Under the pieces are notes generated by a model. The model ran no database searches, was not told where the DNA came from, and saw only the letters and a list, made by a program, of their open reading frames with translations. DNA of 64,000 nt from an uncultured Prevotellaceae bacterium (lineage in GTDB: Bacteria; Bacteroidota; Bacteroidia; Bacteroidales; Bacteroidaceae). Location: NCBI GenBank assembly GCA_900316985.1, contig ONFE01000015.1:62001-126000 (forward strand), written 5' to 3'. Position numbers and translations under genes: made by a program. Shown piece by piece: positions 16,094-27,653 of this stretch (position 1 is the first letter of the stretch; each line of letters begins with the position of its first letter).

Positions 16094-18715
16094 ATGAAAT
16101 TGAGATTTAACATAGAATACCAGACTTCGTTCGGTGAACAACTGGTACTCAACATCAAGGAAAACAGTGAGAAGACAACAGCCTATCGTATGAGTTCGCT
16201 CGATGATTACCATTGGTTCTACGAACTGAATGGGCGTTTCAGTGTGGGTGAAGTCATTGACTATTATTACAGCGTGGACTGCGACGGACAGCCCAAGCGC
16301 CATGAATGGCTCGTGGATGCCCATCGGCTCGAGATGGCCAGTGAGAAAGGCATCAACTACATCATCTACGACCATTGGATTGATATCCCCGAAGACAGCT
16401 ACCTCTACAGTTCGGCTTTCACGGATTGCGTGGCCAGGCATACGGTGGTGAAGAGTCCCGTGAAGCCATTCACCACGACGGTCCGCCTGAAGGTGCGTGC
16501 CCCGCAACTGCGTCAGGAAGAGCGTCTGGCACTAATCGGTGCCGATAAAGCCCTTGGCGGCTGGGAGATTCTCAAGGCCCTCCCCATGTCGGAGCATAAC
16601 TATAATGAATGGATGCTGAATATTGATGCCTCGAAGTTGCAGTCGAACGTGATGGAGTTTAAGTTTGTGGTGCTCGACGAGGAAGAAGACGTGACCCCCA
16701 TCTGGGAAGGTGGTGAGAACCGTCGCGTGGAATTGCCGCCGCTGGAACCGGGTGACGTGGTGGTCTATGAACTTCCCGAGGCTCTGTTCCCCATCTACAG
16801 TCAGAAGGTGGCCGGCACGTTGGTGCCCGTGTTCTCCTTGCGTAGCAAGACGAGTTTCGGTGTGGGTGACTTCGGTGACCTGAAGAAGATGGTGGACTGG
16901 GTGGCTGGTTGCGGTCAGCGACTGCTGCAGATACTGCCTATCAATGACACCACCAATACCCATACATGGACCGACAGCTATCCCTATTCCTGCATCAGTA
17001 TCTTCGCTCTCCATCCACAGTATGCCGACCTTACGGCCCTGCCTGCACTGAAGGATACGAAAAAGGCGGCTGAATTTGAAGTCCTTCGGCAGGAACTGAA
17101 CGCTTTGCCGCAGATTGACTACGAACGCGTAAACAATGCCAAGACAGAGTATCTGCAGCTGCTCTTCGCCCAAGAAGGAGCCAAGGCCATGCGTACCGCC
17201 AAGTACAAAAAGTTCTTTGAGGAAGAGAAATACTGGCTCGTGTCCTATGCGGAATACTGTGTGAAGCGTGAGAAAGCCCGTAACTTGAAACCTGAAACCT
17301 GCAACCTGAAACCCCAATTCTACTACTATGTCCAGTACATCCTCTCGTCGCAGATGAGCGAGGTGCACGCCTATGCCCGCCAGAAGGGAGTGATTCTGAA
17401 AGGTGACATCCCCATCGGAGTGAATCGTACTGGCAGCGACGTCTATATGGAACCACGCTACTTCAACCTCAACGGACAGGCTGGCGCTCCGCCAGATGAT
17501 TTCTCCGTGAACGGTCAGAACTGGGGCTTCCCCACCTACAACTGGGACGAGATGCTCAAGGACGACTGCCAGTGGTGGGTGCGCCGTTTCCAGAATATGG
17601 CGAAATATTTCGATGCCTACCGCATTGACCACGTGTTGGGCTTCTTCCGCATCTGGGAAATTCCCATAGATGCCGTCCATGGATTGCTCGGACAGTTCTC
17701 GCCGGCTCTGCCCATGTCGCGTGAGGAGATAGAGGCCTACGGCCTTCATTTTCAGGACGAACTCTTCCTGGAGCCGTTCATCATGGACTGGGTGCTTGAG
17801 CGTGTCTTCAAGGAGCGCGCCGAGGAAGTGAAGGAGAAATACTTGGAGCCCACCCACGACGGACGCTATCGCATGAAGGAGGAATATAACACGCAGCGTA
17901 AGGTGGAGAAGGCCTTCGAGGGTGTCACCGAAGAAAGGGAACTCTGGTTGCGCGACGGTCTCTATGCCCTCATCAGCGACGTGCTCTTCCTGCGCGATCA
18001 TAAGAATCCCAACAAGTTCCACCCGCGCATCTCCGTTCAGCACGACTTCATTTATGAGAGCCTCTACGACAGTGACAAGTACGTATTCAATAAACTCTAC
18101 AACGACTACTACTATCGCCGCAACAACCAGTTCTGGTATCGCGAGGCTATGAAGAAACTGCCCAAACTGGTACAGGCCACCCGCATGCTCGTCTGTGCAG
18201 AAGACCTTGGCATGGTGCCTGACTGCGTGCAGTGGGTGATGGACGAACTCCGCATCCTCTCGCTCGAACTCCAGTCGATGCCCAAAGACCCCTCCGTTCG
18301 TTTCGGGCATCTTTCGCGCAATCCCTATCGCAGCGTATGCACCATCTCCTCCCACGATACGCCCACGCTCCGTATGTGGTGGGACGAAGATGCCGAGCGC
18401 ACACAGGAGTACTATACCACCATGCTCTACCGCAGCGGCAATGCACCTCATCCCCTGCCCGGATGGCTGGCACGTGATATTATTTCGCGTCATCTCACCT
18501 GCCCGTCGATGGTATGCGTGATTGCCCTTCAAGACTGGCTGGCCATCGATGAGAAGCTCCGTTTGCCCGATGCCAATGCCGAGCGTGTAAACATTCCCGC
18601 CAACCCCAAGCATTATTGGCGCTACCGCATGCATCTGAATCTGGAAGACCTGATGGCTGCCACCGCTTTCAACGAAAGCATCAGCGAACTGATCGTGCAG
18701 AGCGGCAGGAAATAA
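16094..18715 (+). CDS. malQ: 4-alpha-glucanotransferase (amylomaltase), GH77 with two N-terminal CBM20-like domains
   Basis: Cytoplasmic enzyme (873 aa, no signal peptide) that passes glucan chains between maltodextrins and frees glucose. Two starch-binding CBM20-like domains come first (about 1-110 and 125-230; LALIGADKALGGWEILKA in the second). The GH77 barrel shows RSKTSFGVGDFGDL, nucleophile YRIDHVLGFFR (D512), acid/base CAEDLGMVPD (E703) and SSHDTPTLR (D755), as in plant DPE2-type enzymes and Bacteroidota MalQ. Residues 396-406 (about PETCNLKPQ) are encoded by a short repeat also found at 14306 and replace a variable loop. Own promoter and operator upstream; strong terminator downstream. 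Confidence 0.94.
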   Translation: MKLRFNIEYQTSFGEQLVLNIKENSEKTTAYRMSSLDDYHWFYELNGRFSVGEVIDYYYSVDCDGQPKRHEWLVDAHRLEMASEKGINYIIYDHWIDIPEDSYLYSSAFTDCVARHTVVKSPVKPFTTTVRLKVRAPQLRQEERLALIGADKALGGWEILKALPMSEHNYNEWMLNIDASKLQSNVMEFKFVVLDEEEDVTPIWEGGENRRVELPPLEPGDVVVYELPEALFPIYSQKVAGTLVPVFSLRSKTSFGVGDFGDLKKMVDWVAGCGQRLLQILPINDTTNTHTWTDSYPYSCISIFALHPQYADLTALPALKDTKKAAEFEVLRQELNALPQIDYERVNNAKTEYLQLLFAQEGAKAMRTAKYKKFFEEEKYWLVSYAEYCVKREKARNLKPETCNLKPQFYYYVQYILSSQMSEVHAYARQKGVILKGDIPIGVNRTGSDVYMEPRYFNLNGQAGAPPDDFSVNGQNWGFPTYNWDEMLKDDCQWWVRRFQNMAKYFDAYRIDHVLGFFRIWEIPIDAVHGLLGQFSPALPMSREEIEAYGLHFQDELFLEPFIMDWVLERVFKERAEEVKEKYLEPTHDGRYRMKEEYNTQRKVEKAFEGVTEERELWLRDGLYALISDVLFLRDHKNPNKFHPRISVQHDFIYESLYDSDKYVFNKLYNDYYYRRNNQFWYREAMKKLPKLVQATRMLVCAEDLGMVPDCVQWVMDELRILSLELQSMPKDPSVRFGHLSRNPYRSVCTISSHDTPTLRMWWDEDAERTQEYYTTMLYRSGNAPHPLPGWLARDIISRHLTCPSMVCVIALQDWLAIDEKLRLPDANAERVNIPANPKHYWRYRMHLNLEDLMAATAFNESISELIVQSGRK
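17282..17312. repeat. CTGAAAC-type repeat in frame inside malQ
   Basis: AACTTGAAACCTGAAACCTG, then CAACCTGAAAC, nearly the same as 14306-14337. It encodes NLKPETCNLKP between two conserved helices of the GH77 domain. Confidence 0.6.
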
Positions 18716-18735
18716 CAACCTACCTTTGTTAACAA

Positions 18736-18778
18736 AACTCCGCAATTCCTGTATCCTGGGGATTGCGGAGTTTTTTTG
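18736..18778 (+). terminator. Intrinsic terminator after malQ
   Basis: AACTCCGCAAT pairs with ATTGCGGAGTT around a 15-nt loop, and seven Ts follow. Confidence 0.9.
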
Positions 18779-18798
18779 ACAGAGTCGTTACAATATAG

Positions 18799-21186
<2,388 letters not shown>

Positions 21187-21198
21187 AAAAGTAAAGGC

Positions 21199-23148
21199 AT
21201 GAAAAAATACATCTTTTTGGCACTACTGGCTATGGCTACAACTCACATGACGGCTCAGGAGTTTGATTTTAACGAAGTGACTTACACTCCGGCACAGACC
21301 ACCTTCCGTTTGTTTGCCCCGAAAAAGGCGAAAGTCAGCGTGGAAATCGGTTCCAGTTTCTTGTCAACGGAAGCCGCTCCAAATCAGAAATACAAGATGC
21401 GTTTGGGCAAGGATGGTATTTGGGCCGTCACCGTTAATCAGGACCTGAAGGACCATAAGTACTGGTTTGAGGTGGATGGGAAGAAATCAGTTGGTGTTTT
21501 TGCCAAGGCTGTCGGAGTGAACAGCACTTTTGGCGTGGTGGCTGACCTTCGTGAAACGAATCCCGATGGATGGGGAAACGACCAGCGTCCTGTGGTAAAG
21601 TCGCCATCCGACCTTGTTATCTATGAAATGCATCATCGTGATTTCTCCATTGATGAATCCTCCGGCCTCAAGAATAAGGGAAAGTTTCTGGCATTGACTG
21701 AATCAAAGGCGATAAAGCATCTGAAGGACCTGGGTGTGAATGCCGTTCATATCCTGCCCAGTTATGACTTCGGTTCGGTGAACGAAATGCGGCTGCAGGA
21801 CAATAAATACAATTGGGGCTATGACCCAGTGAACTATAATGTGCCCGATGGATCCTACAGCACCAATCCATATGACCCCATGACTCGTATCCGCGAGTTC
21901 AAGCAGATGGTACAGGCGCTCCATAAGGCGGGCATCCGCGTCATTCTCGATGTGGTGTACAACCATACCTACGACATAGAGAACTCGAATTTCCAGAAGA
22001 CCTATCCCGACTATTATTACCGCAAGAACGCAGACGGAACTTATAGCAACGGCTCCGGCTGCGGCAACGAGACGGCATCTGAACAGCCCATGATGCGCCG
22101 CTTCATGATAGAATCGGTGAAATACTGGATCAATGAATACCATATCGACGGTTTCCGTTTCGACCTGATGGGCTGTCACGATATCGAGACGATGAACGCC
22201 ATCCGAAAGGCTGTAGATGAGATTGACCCCACCATTTTTATCTATGGAGAAGGATGGAGTGCCGGACAGTGCGCGCTGCCTGCTGAGCAATTGGCTGCCA
22301 AAGCCAATATTCCGCATCTGCCGCGCATCGCTGCTTTCTCCGATGAACTGCGCGATGGATTGCGTGGCCCGTTCTCTGATGACACAAAAGGCGCCTTCCT
22401 GGCAGGACTGCAGGGCGAGGAAGAAAGCATCAAGTTCGGCATTGCCGGTTGCATTGATCATCCGCAGGTGGATATGTCGAAGGTGAATTATAGCAAAGAG
22501 GCATGGGCTACCGAACCCACGCAGATGATCAGTTACGTAAGTTGTCATGATGACATGTGTCTGGTGGACCGATTGAAGGCTAGCATTCCCGGCATTACGA
22601 TGGACGAACTGATTCGTTTGGACCTGTTGGCACAGACAGCTGTCTTCACTTCGCAGGGCATCCCCTTCATGCTCAGTGGTGAGGAAATGCTGCGCGACAA
22701 GAAAGGCGTGCACAACAGCTTTGAGTCGCCCGACAGCATCAACCATCTTGACTGGGACAACCTGAAGAAATATCCCCAGGTGTTCCAATACTACAAGAAC
22801 CTGATCCAACTCCGCAAGGACCACCCCGCTTTCCGTCTTGGAAGTGCCGACCTTGTACGCAAGCATCTGGAGTTTTTAGACGTGACTAATTACTCCTCCC
22901 CTGCAGGGGAGGCGGGGGTGGGGTCTTCACTCATTGCATTCCGCCTGAAAGACTATGCTGGTGGTGACAAATGGAAGGATATCTATGTCTTCTTGAATTC
23001 CAATCGTGAAACCGTCAAAGTTTCTTTGCCCTATGGCAGTTACGAAACCGTCTGCGACGATGGCCGCATCAGCGAGACGGGCATCCGTCATTTTACAGGT
23101 GATCAAGTCACTATAGCTCCGCAATCTGCATTAATATTACACAATTGA
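21199..23148 (+). CDS. pulA: Type I pullulanase (GH13) with CBM48-like domain
   Basis: Secreted, probably periplasmic debranching enzyme (649 aa) that cuts alpha-1,6 bonds of pullulan or branched maltodextrins. Signal peptide to about Q20. An N-terminal CBM48-like beta domain (25-115; TTFRLFAPKKAKVSVEI) is followed by the pullulanase signature YNWGYDPVNYNVPDGSY (204-220), nucleophile DGFRFDLMG (D322), acid/base IYGEGWSAG (E351) and VSCHDDM (D451). Residues about 564-577 (YSSPAGEAGVGSS) are encoded by a GC-rich palindromic repeat lying in frame in the C-terminal beta domain. It follows susB by 12 bp and precedes susA by 4 bp. Confidence 0.93.
   Translation: MKKYIFLALLAMATTHMTAQEFDFNEVTYTPAQTTFRLFAPKKAKVSVEIGSSFLSTEAAPNQKYKMRLGKDGIWAVTVNQDLKDHKYWFEVDGKKSVGVFAKAVGVNSTFGVVADLRETNPDGWGNDQRPVVKSPSDLVIYEMHHRDFSIDESSGLKNKGKFLALTESKAIKHLKDLGVNAVHILPSYDFGSVNEMRLQDNKYNWGYDPVNYNVPDGSYSTNPYDPMTRIREFKQMVQALHKAGIRVILDVVYNHTYDIENSNFQKTYPDYYYRKNADGTYSNGSGCGNETASEQPMMRRFMIESVKYWINEYHIDGFRFDLMGCHDIETMNAIRKAVDEIDPTIFIYGEGWSAGQCALPAEQLAAKANIPHLPRIAAFSDELRDGLRGPFSDDTKGAFLAGLQGEEESIKFGIAGCIDHPQVDMSKVNYSKEAWATEPTQMISYVSCHDDMCLVDRLKASIPGITMDELIRLDLLAQTAVFTSQGIPFMLSGEEMLRDKKGVHNSFESPDSINHLDWDNLKKYPQVFQYYKNLIQLRKDHPAFRLGSADLVRKHLEFLDVTNYSSPAGEAGVGSSLIAFRLKDYAGGDKWKDIYVFLNSNRETVKVSLPYGSYETVCDDGRISETGIRHFTGDQVTIAPQSALILHN
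22891..22927. repeat. GC-rich palindromic repeat in frame inside the pullulanase gene
   Basis: CTCCCCTGCAGGGGAG followed by GCGGGGGTGGGGTC, the same family as the repeats at 778, 14252, 54304 and 57690. It adds about 12 codons without a stop or frameshift. Confidence 0.7.
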
Positions 23149-23152
23149 CAAT

Positions 23153-25066
23153 ATGAAAAAGACTATTCTAACTTATGCCTTTTTATCTGTGGTTTTACTT
23201 ATGAGTGCAGCAACCCAAGTGAAAGTAACGCGCATAGACCCCACCGACTGGTATGTGGGACTGAAGAATCCGACACTCCAGTTGATGGTCTATGGACAGA
23301 ATGTTCGCGACGCAGAAGTGAGTGTGGATTATCCCAATGTGCGGATAGACAGTATAGCACGACTCGATAGTCCCAACTATCTGCTGATCTATCTGAATCT
23401 CAAAGGTGCAAAAGCCGGTGAGATGACCTTGAAGATAGGCAAGCAGAAAGTGAAATACCTGTTGAAAGAACGCGAAATGAGTGGTGACAAACGGATGGGC
23501 TTCACCAACGCCGACGTGCTCTACATGTTGATGCCCGACCGTTTTGCCAGCAGCGGGAAATACACCGAGCCCAAAGCCGCAAAGAAATTAGCCGCTACGC
23601 TCAATAACTATGTCGTTGACCGCAAGCAGCCTTCACTCCGCCATGGTGGTGATCTGGAGGGAATCCGTCAGCATCTCGATTATTTTAACCAATTGGGAGT
23701 AACAGCCCTATGGTTTACACCCGTATTGGAAAACAATAGTCCCGACAATGAGGCTGGCTACAGCACCTACCACGGCTATGCCACCACCGATTACTACCGT
23801 GTAGATCCGCGCTTCGGCACCAACGCGGAATACCGTCAGTTGGCCGATGAGGCACATGCCAAAGGACTGAAAATCGTGATGGACATGATTTTCAACCACT
23901 GCGGTTTCGAGCATCCGTGGGTGAAGGACCGTCCTTCGAAAGACTGGTTCAACCTTTACGAATGGCTCGAGGGTAAGGACAAGGCGAACTTCAACAGTGA
24001 CCCGCGAGGTACCAATTTCCAGCAGACCAGTTACAAACTGACACCCGTGAAAGACCCCTATGCCTCGGAAGTGGATTTGAAGGAGACGGTAGATGGCTGG
24101 TTTGTGCCCACGATGCCCGACTTGAATCAGCGCAATCCCCACGTGATGACCTATCTCATCCAGAACTCCATCTGGTGGATTGAGACCGTGGGTATCGACG
24201 GCATCCGCATGGACACCTATCCATACGCCGATGCCAAGGGCATGGCCCGCTGGATGAAGACTCTCGACGACGAGTATCCCAACTTCAACGTGGTAGGGGA
24301 GACGTGGGTCACCGAGCCTGCCTATACTGCCTCTTGGCAGAAGGATTCGAAGCTGTCGAAAGAAAACTCGTATCTGAAGACGGTCATGGACTTCTCTTTC
24401 TTCGACAAGCTCTCACAGGCTAAGAACGAAGAGACTGACCCGTGGTGGAACGGACTGAACCGCCTCTACAACAGCTTTGTGTATGATTATCTGTACGAGA
24501 ATCCCAACAACGTGATGGCCTTCATCGATAATCATGACACCGACCGCTTCCTTGGCAACGGAAAAGACACGCTGGCGCTGAAGCAGGCGCTTGCCCTTTT
24601 GCTTACTGTGAAGCGTATCCCGCAACTTTACTATGGTACGGAAATCCTGATGAACGGTACAAAGGAAGTGACCGACGGCAATGTGCGCAAGGACTTCCCC
24701 GGTGGATTCCCCGGCGACAAGAAGAATTGTTTCACTGCCGAAGGACGAACGAAGGCCGAGAACGACATGTTCAACTGGCTTTCCAACATCCTGCACTGGC
24801 GCAATGGTAACGAGACCATTATCCGCGGCATGCAGAAGCAGTTCATACCTTACAATGGCATCTATGTTGTGGCGCGCAGTTGGCACCGCAACAATGTAGT
24901 GACGATTCTCAACGGTACCTCAAAGACTGCCACGTTGGAGATTGCCCGCTATGCCGAACTCATCGAGAACCAGACTGAGGCCGTTGATATTACAACAGGT
25001 CGTAAAGTGAGTCTGACTAAGGACATCAAACTCAGACCACGACAGACCATGATTTTGGAATTCTGA
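23153..25066 (+). CDS. susA: Neopullulanase / cyclomaltodextrinase, GH13 (SusA)
   Basis: Periplasmic GH13 enzyme (637 aa) that would cut maltodextrins, cyclodextrins and pullulan entering through SusC. Signal peptide to about residue 20. The N-terminal Ig-like domain (21-105; VKVTRIDPTDWYVGLKNPTL) is that of cyclomaltodextrinases and SusA. The barrel shows MDMIFNHCG (243-251), nucleophile GIRMDTYPYAD (D354), acid/base VGETWVTE (E383) and IDNHDTDRF (D462). C-terminal beta domain to the end. Last gene of the susB operon; a perfect bidirectional terminator follows. Confidence 0.94.
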   Translation: MKKTILTYAFLSVVLLMSAATQVKVTRIDPTDWYVGLKNPTLQLMVYGQNVRDAEVSVDYPNVRIDSIARLDSPNYLLIYLNLKGAKAGEMTLKIGKQKVKYLLKEREMSGDKRMGFTNADVLYMLMPDRFASSGKYTEPKAAKKLAATLNNYVVDRKQPSLRHGGDLEGIRQHLDYFNQLGVTALWFTPVLENNSPDNEAGYSTYHGYATTDYYRVDPRFGTNAEYRQLADEAHAKGLKIVMDMIFNHCGFEHPWVKDRPSKDWFNLYEWLEGKDKANFNSDPRGTNFQQTSYKLTPVKDPYASEVDLKETVDGWFVPTMPDLNQRNPHVMTYLIQNSIWWIETVGIDGIRMDTYPYADAKGMARWMKTLDDEYPNFNVVGETWVTEPAYTASWQKDSKLSKENSYLKTVMDFSFFDKLSQAKNEETDPWWNGLNRLYNSFVYDYLYENPNNVMAFIDNHDTDRFLGNGKDTLALKQALALLLTVKRIPQLYYGTEILMNGTKEVTDGNVRKDFPGGFPGDKKNCFTAEGRTKAENDMFNWLSNILHWRNGNETIIRGMQKQFIPYNGIYVVARSWHRNNVVTILNGTSKTATLEIARYAELIENQTEAVDITTGRKVSLTKDIKLRPRQTMILEF

Positions 25067-25080
25067 TTGTAGTGTATATG

Positions 25081-25122
25081 AAAACAGAGACGCAGCGCCA
25101 ATGAACGCTGCGTCTCTGTTTT
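25081..25122. terminator. Bidirectional terminator between susA and the GH43 gene
   Basis: A perfect 17-bp stem, AAAACAGAGACGCAGCG with CGCTGCGTCTCTGTTTT, around an 8-nt loop. A and T runs on both flanks let it work for both convergent genes. Confidence 0.95.
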
Positions 25123-25125
25123 CTG

Positions 25126-26730
25126 TTATTTGTTGAGGCTAAGGCTGTAAAGCGTACAGAGTGACTGCTTCTTCGTGGGTGAAGAGAAGACGAGGAACAG
25201 CGCATGCTTGCCGCTCATGTCTTTAAGGCCTTTCAGGGCGATGTTGAAATCTTTTGCTTTAGCACTCTTGCCGCCAAGACTCAGCTGACCGATGCATTTA
25301 CCACTTCCGTTCTCCCACGGACTGTCAATCATCACCTTGATGTTTCCTTTCACACCTGTGATTTTCATATTCAGCAACAGACGGGCCGTGTTACCCTTGA
25401 CTCCGTCGAGGTTGAAGTACTTATAGCCCACGATAGAGCCGTCGGTGTTGTTCACCACTGGATTGCAGTTCCATTTGATGTCGTAAGGATCACCTTGGGG
25501 AATATCCTTCAGATAGGTGGCCTCCACGTAGGAGCCTGTATAGACGGAATTACCCTTACTGTCGCGGGTGGTAGGCTCCGGACAAGTGAGCCAGCAGGCA
25601 ATGGCAGCGGGATAGCGCTTGTTCATCTTCAATCCGTCGGTTTCAAAGCCCTCGGAAGTGTATTCTCCTTCTGTGATTTCCACCTTGCCGCCCAGTCCTT
25701 CCTCAACTTTTACGGTCACCGGAGCCACCATTGCCTGACGGGAATATTCATTGACACCCGTTTGACGGTGATAGAAAATATACCACTTTCCGTTGATTTC
25801 GCAGAGAGAACCATGGGTGTTACCTGTGGGATTGGCCGTAGGAATAATATTTCCCTGAGCATCCTTGCCGCGGGCGCGTCCGTCGATGAGTGTGCCGCCA
25901 TAGGTGAACGGACCCAAAGGATAGTCGCTGTAGGCGTATGCAAGTGTGTAGTTCTCCATCGGCAGGCCAAATTCGCCTTCGCGGGTGAAACGGCTGTATA
26001 CAAGAACATACTTATCCTTTATCTTGCGCATGGACGAAGCCTCGAAGAAACGGTATACATCGTCCTGCTGGTAGCCGGGGATGAGGTTCTCAATATGCTG
26101 TCCGCCTTTCTTCAGCGTAGCCATCGTTGCAGGGTCGAGTTCTGCTCCGTGCGATTCTCCAAAACCCCAATAGCCATATACTCGTCCGTCGTCATCTACG
26201 AAAACACCGGGGTCGAAATACAGGATACCCACCGTCTCATTGGGCTTCTTAGGATTCCAGTTGCACACTTCAAACGGGCCATCGGGCCTTTTGCTCTTGG
26301 CCACCATCGTCTGGCGACCGCCGTTCTGCGTGTTAGGGTAGAGATAATAGGTCTTTGTGCCGTCTTTCTCTTTCACAATAGCCACGTCGGGTGCAAAGAG
26401 TACGTCATTCACACCACCCTCGTTGAGCTGTTTGCCGTCGGCACCTTTGTTCGATTCGAAGATAATACCGTCGTAGCGCCAGTGGGTCAGGTCATTTACA
26501 GATGCCGACCATACCACCTGGTCAGGACCGCAATAACTTGTCTTGTAGATGTCGTGTGAGCCATAGATATACACACGGTATTCACCGGGTTTGTCGGGGT
26601 CCTCAAAGACATAGGGTTCACCATCGGGGATATGCTCCCACAAGGGCAGATAAGGATTCTGTGCTGTGATGTTTAAGGTTGCTGCAGGACAGAGCAGCAA
26701 CAAAAGCAGGTAAAGCCATTCTCTTCTCAT
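25126..26730 (-). CDS. GH43-family glycoside hydrolase with C-terminal beta domain
   Basis: Secreted enzyme (534 aa; signal peptide to about residue 24, NITAQ). The first 330 residues form a five-bladed propeller of clan GH-F: EPYVFEDPDKPGEYRVYIYGSHD near the N-terminus, LFAPDVAI, ILYFDPGVFVDDDGRVYGYWG and YRFFEASSMRKI, where D and E residues of the usual Asp/Asp/Glu set should lie. The C-terminal 200 residues look like a carbohydrate-binding beta sandwich. It probably removes arabinose or a related sugar from pectic side chains, given the arabinan locus next to it; the subfamily cannot be told by eye. It has its own promoter (26772-26779), divergent from the gene at 26857. Confidence 0.82.
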   Translation of the reverse strand: MRREWLYLLLLLLCPAATLNITAQNPYLPLWEHIPDGEPYVFEDPDKPGEYRVYIYGSHDIYKTSYCGPDQVVWSASVNDLTHWRYDGIIFESNKGADGKQLNEGGVNDVLFAPDVAIVKEKDGTKTYYLYPNTQNGGRQTMVAKSKRPDGPFEVCNWNPKKPNETVGILYFDPGVFVDDDGRVYGYWGFGESHGAELDPATMATLKKGGQHIENLIPGYQQDDVYRFFEASSMRKIKDKYVLVYSRFTREGEFGLPMENYTLAYAYSDYPLGPFTYGGTLIDGRARGKDAQGNIIPTANPTGNTHGSLCEINGKWYIFYHRQTGVNEYSRQAMVAPVTVKVEEGLGGKVEITEGEYTSEGFETDGLKMNKRYPAAIACWLTCPEPTTRDSKGNSVYTGSYVEATYLKDIPQGDPYDIKWNCNPVVNNTDGSIVGYKYFNLDGVKGNTARLLLNMKITGVKGNIKVMIDSPWENGSGKCIGQLSLGGKSAKAKDFNIALKGLKDMSGKHALFLVFSSPTKKQSLCTLYSLSLNK

Positions 26731-26771
26731 AATCTCATTAGGTTTAATGTCACGTTTTCTTCATTTGGATG

Positions 26772-26779
26772 CAAAGATA
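26772..26779 (-). promoter_or_regulatory. -7 box of the GH43 gene at 25126
   Basis: TATCTTTG on the minus strand, 42 bp before the start codon. The region where a -33 box should be is occupied by a 7-bp tandem repeat. Confidence 0.7.
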
Positions 26780-26785
26780 ATAAAA

Positions 26786-26816
26786 AATGAAGAATGAAGA
26801 ATGAAGAATGAAGAAT
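26786..26816. repeat. 7-bp tandem repeat between two divergent promoters
   Basis: AATGAAG repeated 4.4 times. It fills the space between the -7 boxes at 26772-26779 (minus) and 26823-26830 (plus), so a change in copy number would alter the upstream region of both. Confidence 0.9.
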
Positions 26817-26822
26817 ATTTTG

Positions 26823-26830
26823 TATTTTTG
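26823..26830 (+). promoter_or_regulatory. -7 box of the secreted protein gene at 26857
   Basis: TATTTTTG matches TAnnTTTG, 27 bp before the ATG. No TTTG at the usual distance; the position is inside the 7-bp repeat. Confidence 0.65.
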
Positions 26831-26856
26831 CATCTGAAACCAATTAACTAAATATT

Positions 26857-27426
26857 ATGCAAACAAGAATGAAGAAAATGATGATGATAGCCTTGGCCAT
26901 GCTGCTGCCGCAATTGGCTTTGGCACAGAATACGGAGGCAAAAGTGAAGAAAATCCGTCAGTTGTATAATGAAGCACAGAATACGGCTCAATTTAAAGAC
27001 TCCGAGGAATGGATGGAGCACGGAGCATGGTCTTTGAAGTTTGAATCAATGATCAATTATGCGGGCGGAGGACCCGTAAAACATAGAACGGAAATTCTTC
27101 TTACGTCCCCTTTTGAGTCTGATGAACCGGATAATCCCCGTTTCAATACCGTTATCCCCTGGTTAGTGCGCGAAACCATAGAGCGTTCGGCCACCATTTA
27201 CCGAGAATTCTTGTATGACCCTCAAACGGAAGAGTTCATCTTTTGTTATCAGCGCGTGGCAGGTTATAATGAGCCTAAGGAACAACGTCTCTATTTTGAC
27301 AAAGGCCGTCTCATCAAGGCAGTGCCTGCCAGCATGGATGAGGTTTGGATGGAGGAACCTTCGGCACTCATCAAGAAGGCACAGGCCATCAAGGAGATGG
27401 TCAAGGCCTACAATATCATTGAATAA
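26857..27426 (+). CDS. Secreted protein of unknown function
   Basis: Not recognised. The 189-aa product has a clear signal peptide (MKKMMMIALAMLLPQLALAQ after a short MQTR lead; ATG 26869 is an alternative start). The mature part is mixed alpha/beta, rich in charged residues, with a helical start (KVKKIRQLYNEAQNTAQ), no cysteines of note, no transmembrane segment and no enzyme motif. It stands alone between a divergent GH43 gene and a convergent arabinan operon, with a good -7 box upstream and hairpins downstream. Similar small exported proteins are common in Bacteroidota genomes; no function is proposed. Confidence 0.75.
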   Translation: MQTRMKKMMMIALAMLLPQLALAQNTEAKVKKIRQLYNEAQNTAQFKDSEEWMEHGAWSLKFESMINYAGGGPVKHRTEILLTSPFESDEPDNPRFNTVIPWLVRETIERSATIYREFLYDPQTEEFIFCYQRVAGYNEPKEQRLYFDKGRLIKAVPASMDEVWMEEPSALIKKAQAIKEMVKAYNIIE

Positions 27427-27550
27427 TGAAAAGTTAGAGTCCCGCCGACCTACCGTGCTTTCGCTGAATATCAATACGTTAGAAGCTAGAGTAGCCCGAG
27501 TAGGTCGATTTTTTCTTTTTAAGATTAAGTGGGGCTGGTTCCTACAAAGT

Positions 27551-27586
27551 AAAACCTCACAGGAGAACCGACTCCTGAGAGGTTTT
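27551..27586. terminator. Bidirectional terminator at the end of the arabinan operon
   Basis: AAAACCTC-AC-AGGAG pairs with CTCCT-GA-GAGGTTTT around a small loop, between convergent genes ending at 27426 (plus) and 27654 (minus). A/T runs on both sides. Confidence 0.8.
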
Positions 27587-27653
27587 ATCATAAAGGGTTC
27601 CGCTCTGAAAGTCTGATCCATGCGGATGCTTGTGCAATGGTGTACTACTGGAT

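Noticed and set aside
16532..18745. 737-codon open frame antisense to malQ
   Set aside because: It lies wholly opposite a well-supported GH77 gene, has no domain and is explained by the codon use of malQ.
21703..22866. 387-codon open frame antisense to pullulanase
   Set aside because: Entirely inside a gene with conserved GH13 motifs; no own signals.
25204..26559. 451-codon open frame antisense to the GH43 at 25126
   Set aside because: No promoter, no ribosome site, no recognisable domain; the GH43 frame has a signal peptide and family motifs.
27446..27507. CGACCTAC/GTAGGTCG pairing followed by a T run after the gene at 26857
   Set aside because: The loop is about 46 nt, so the fold is uncertain; the hairpin at 27551-27586 is better supported.
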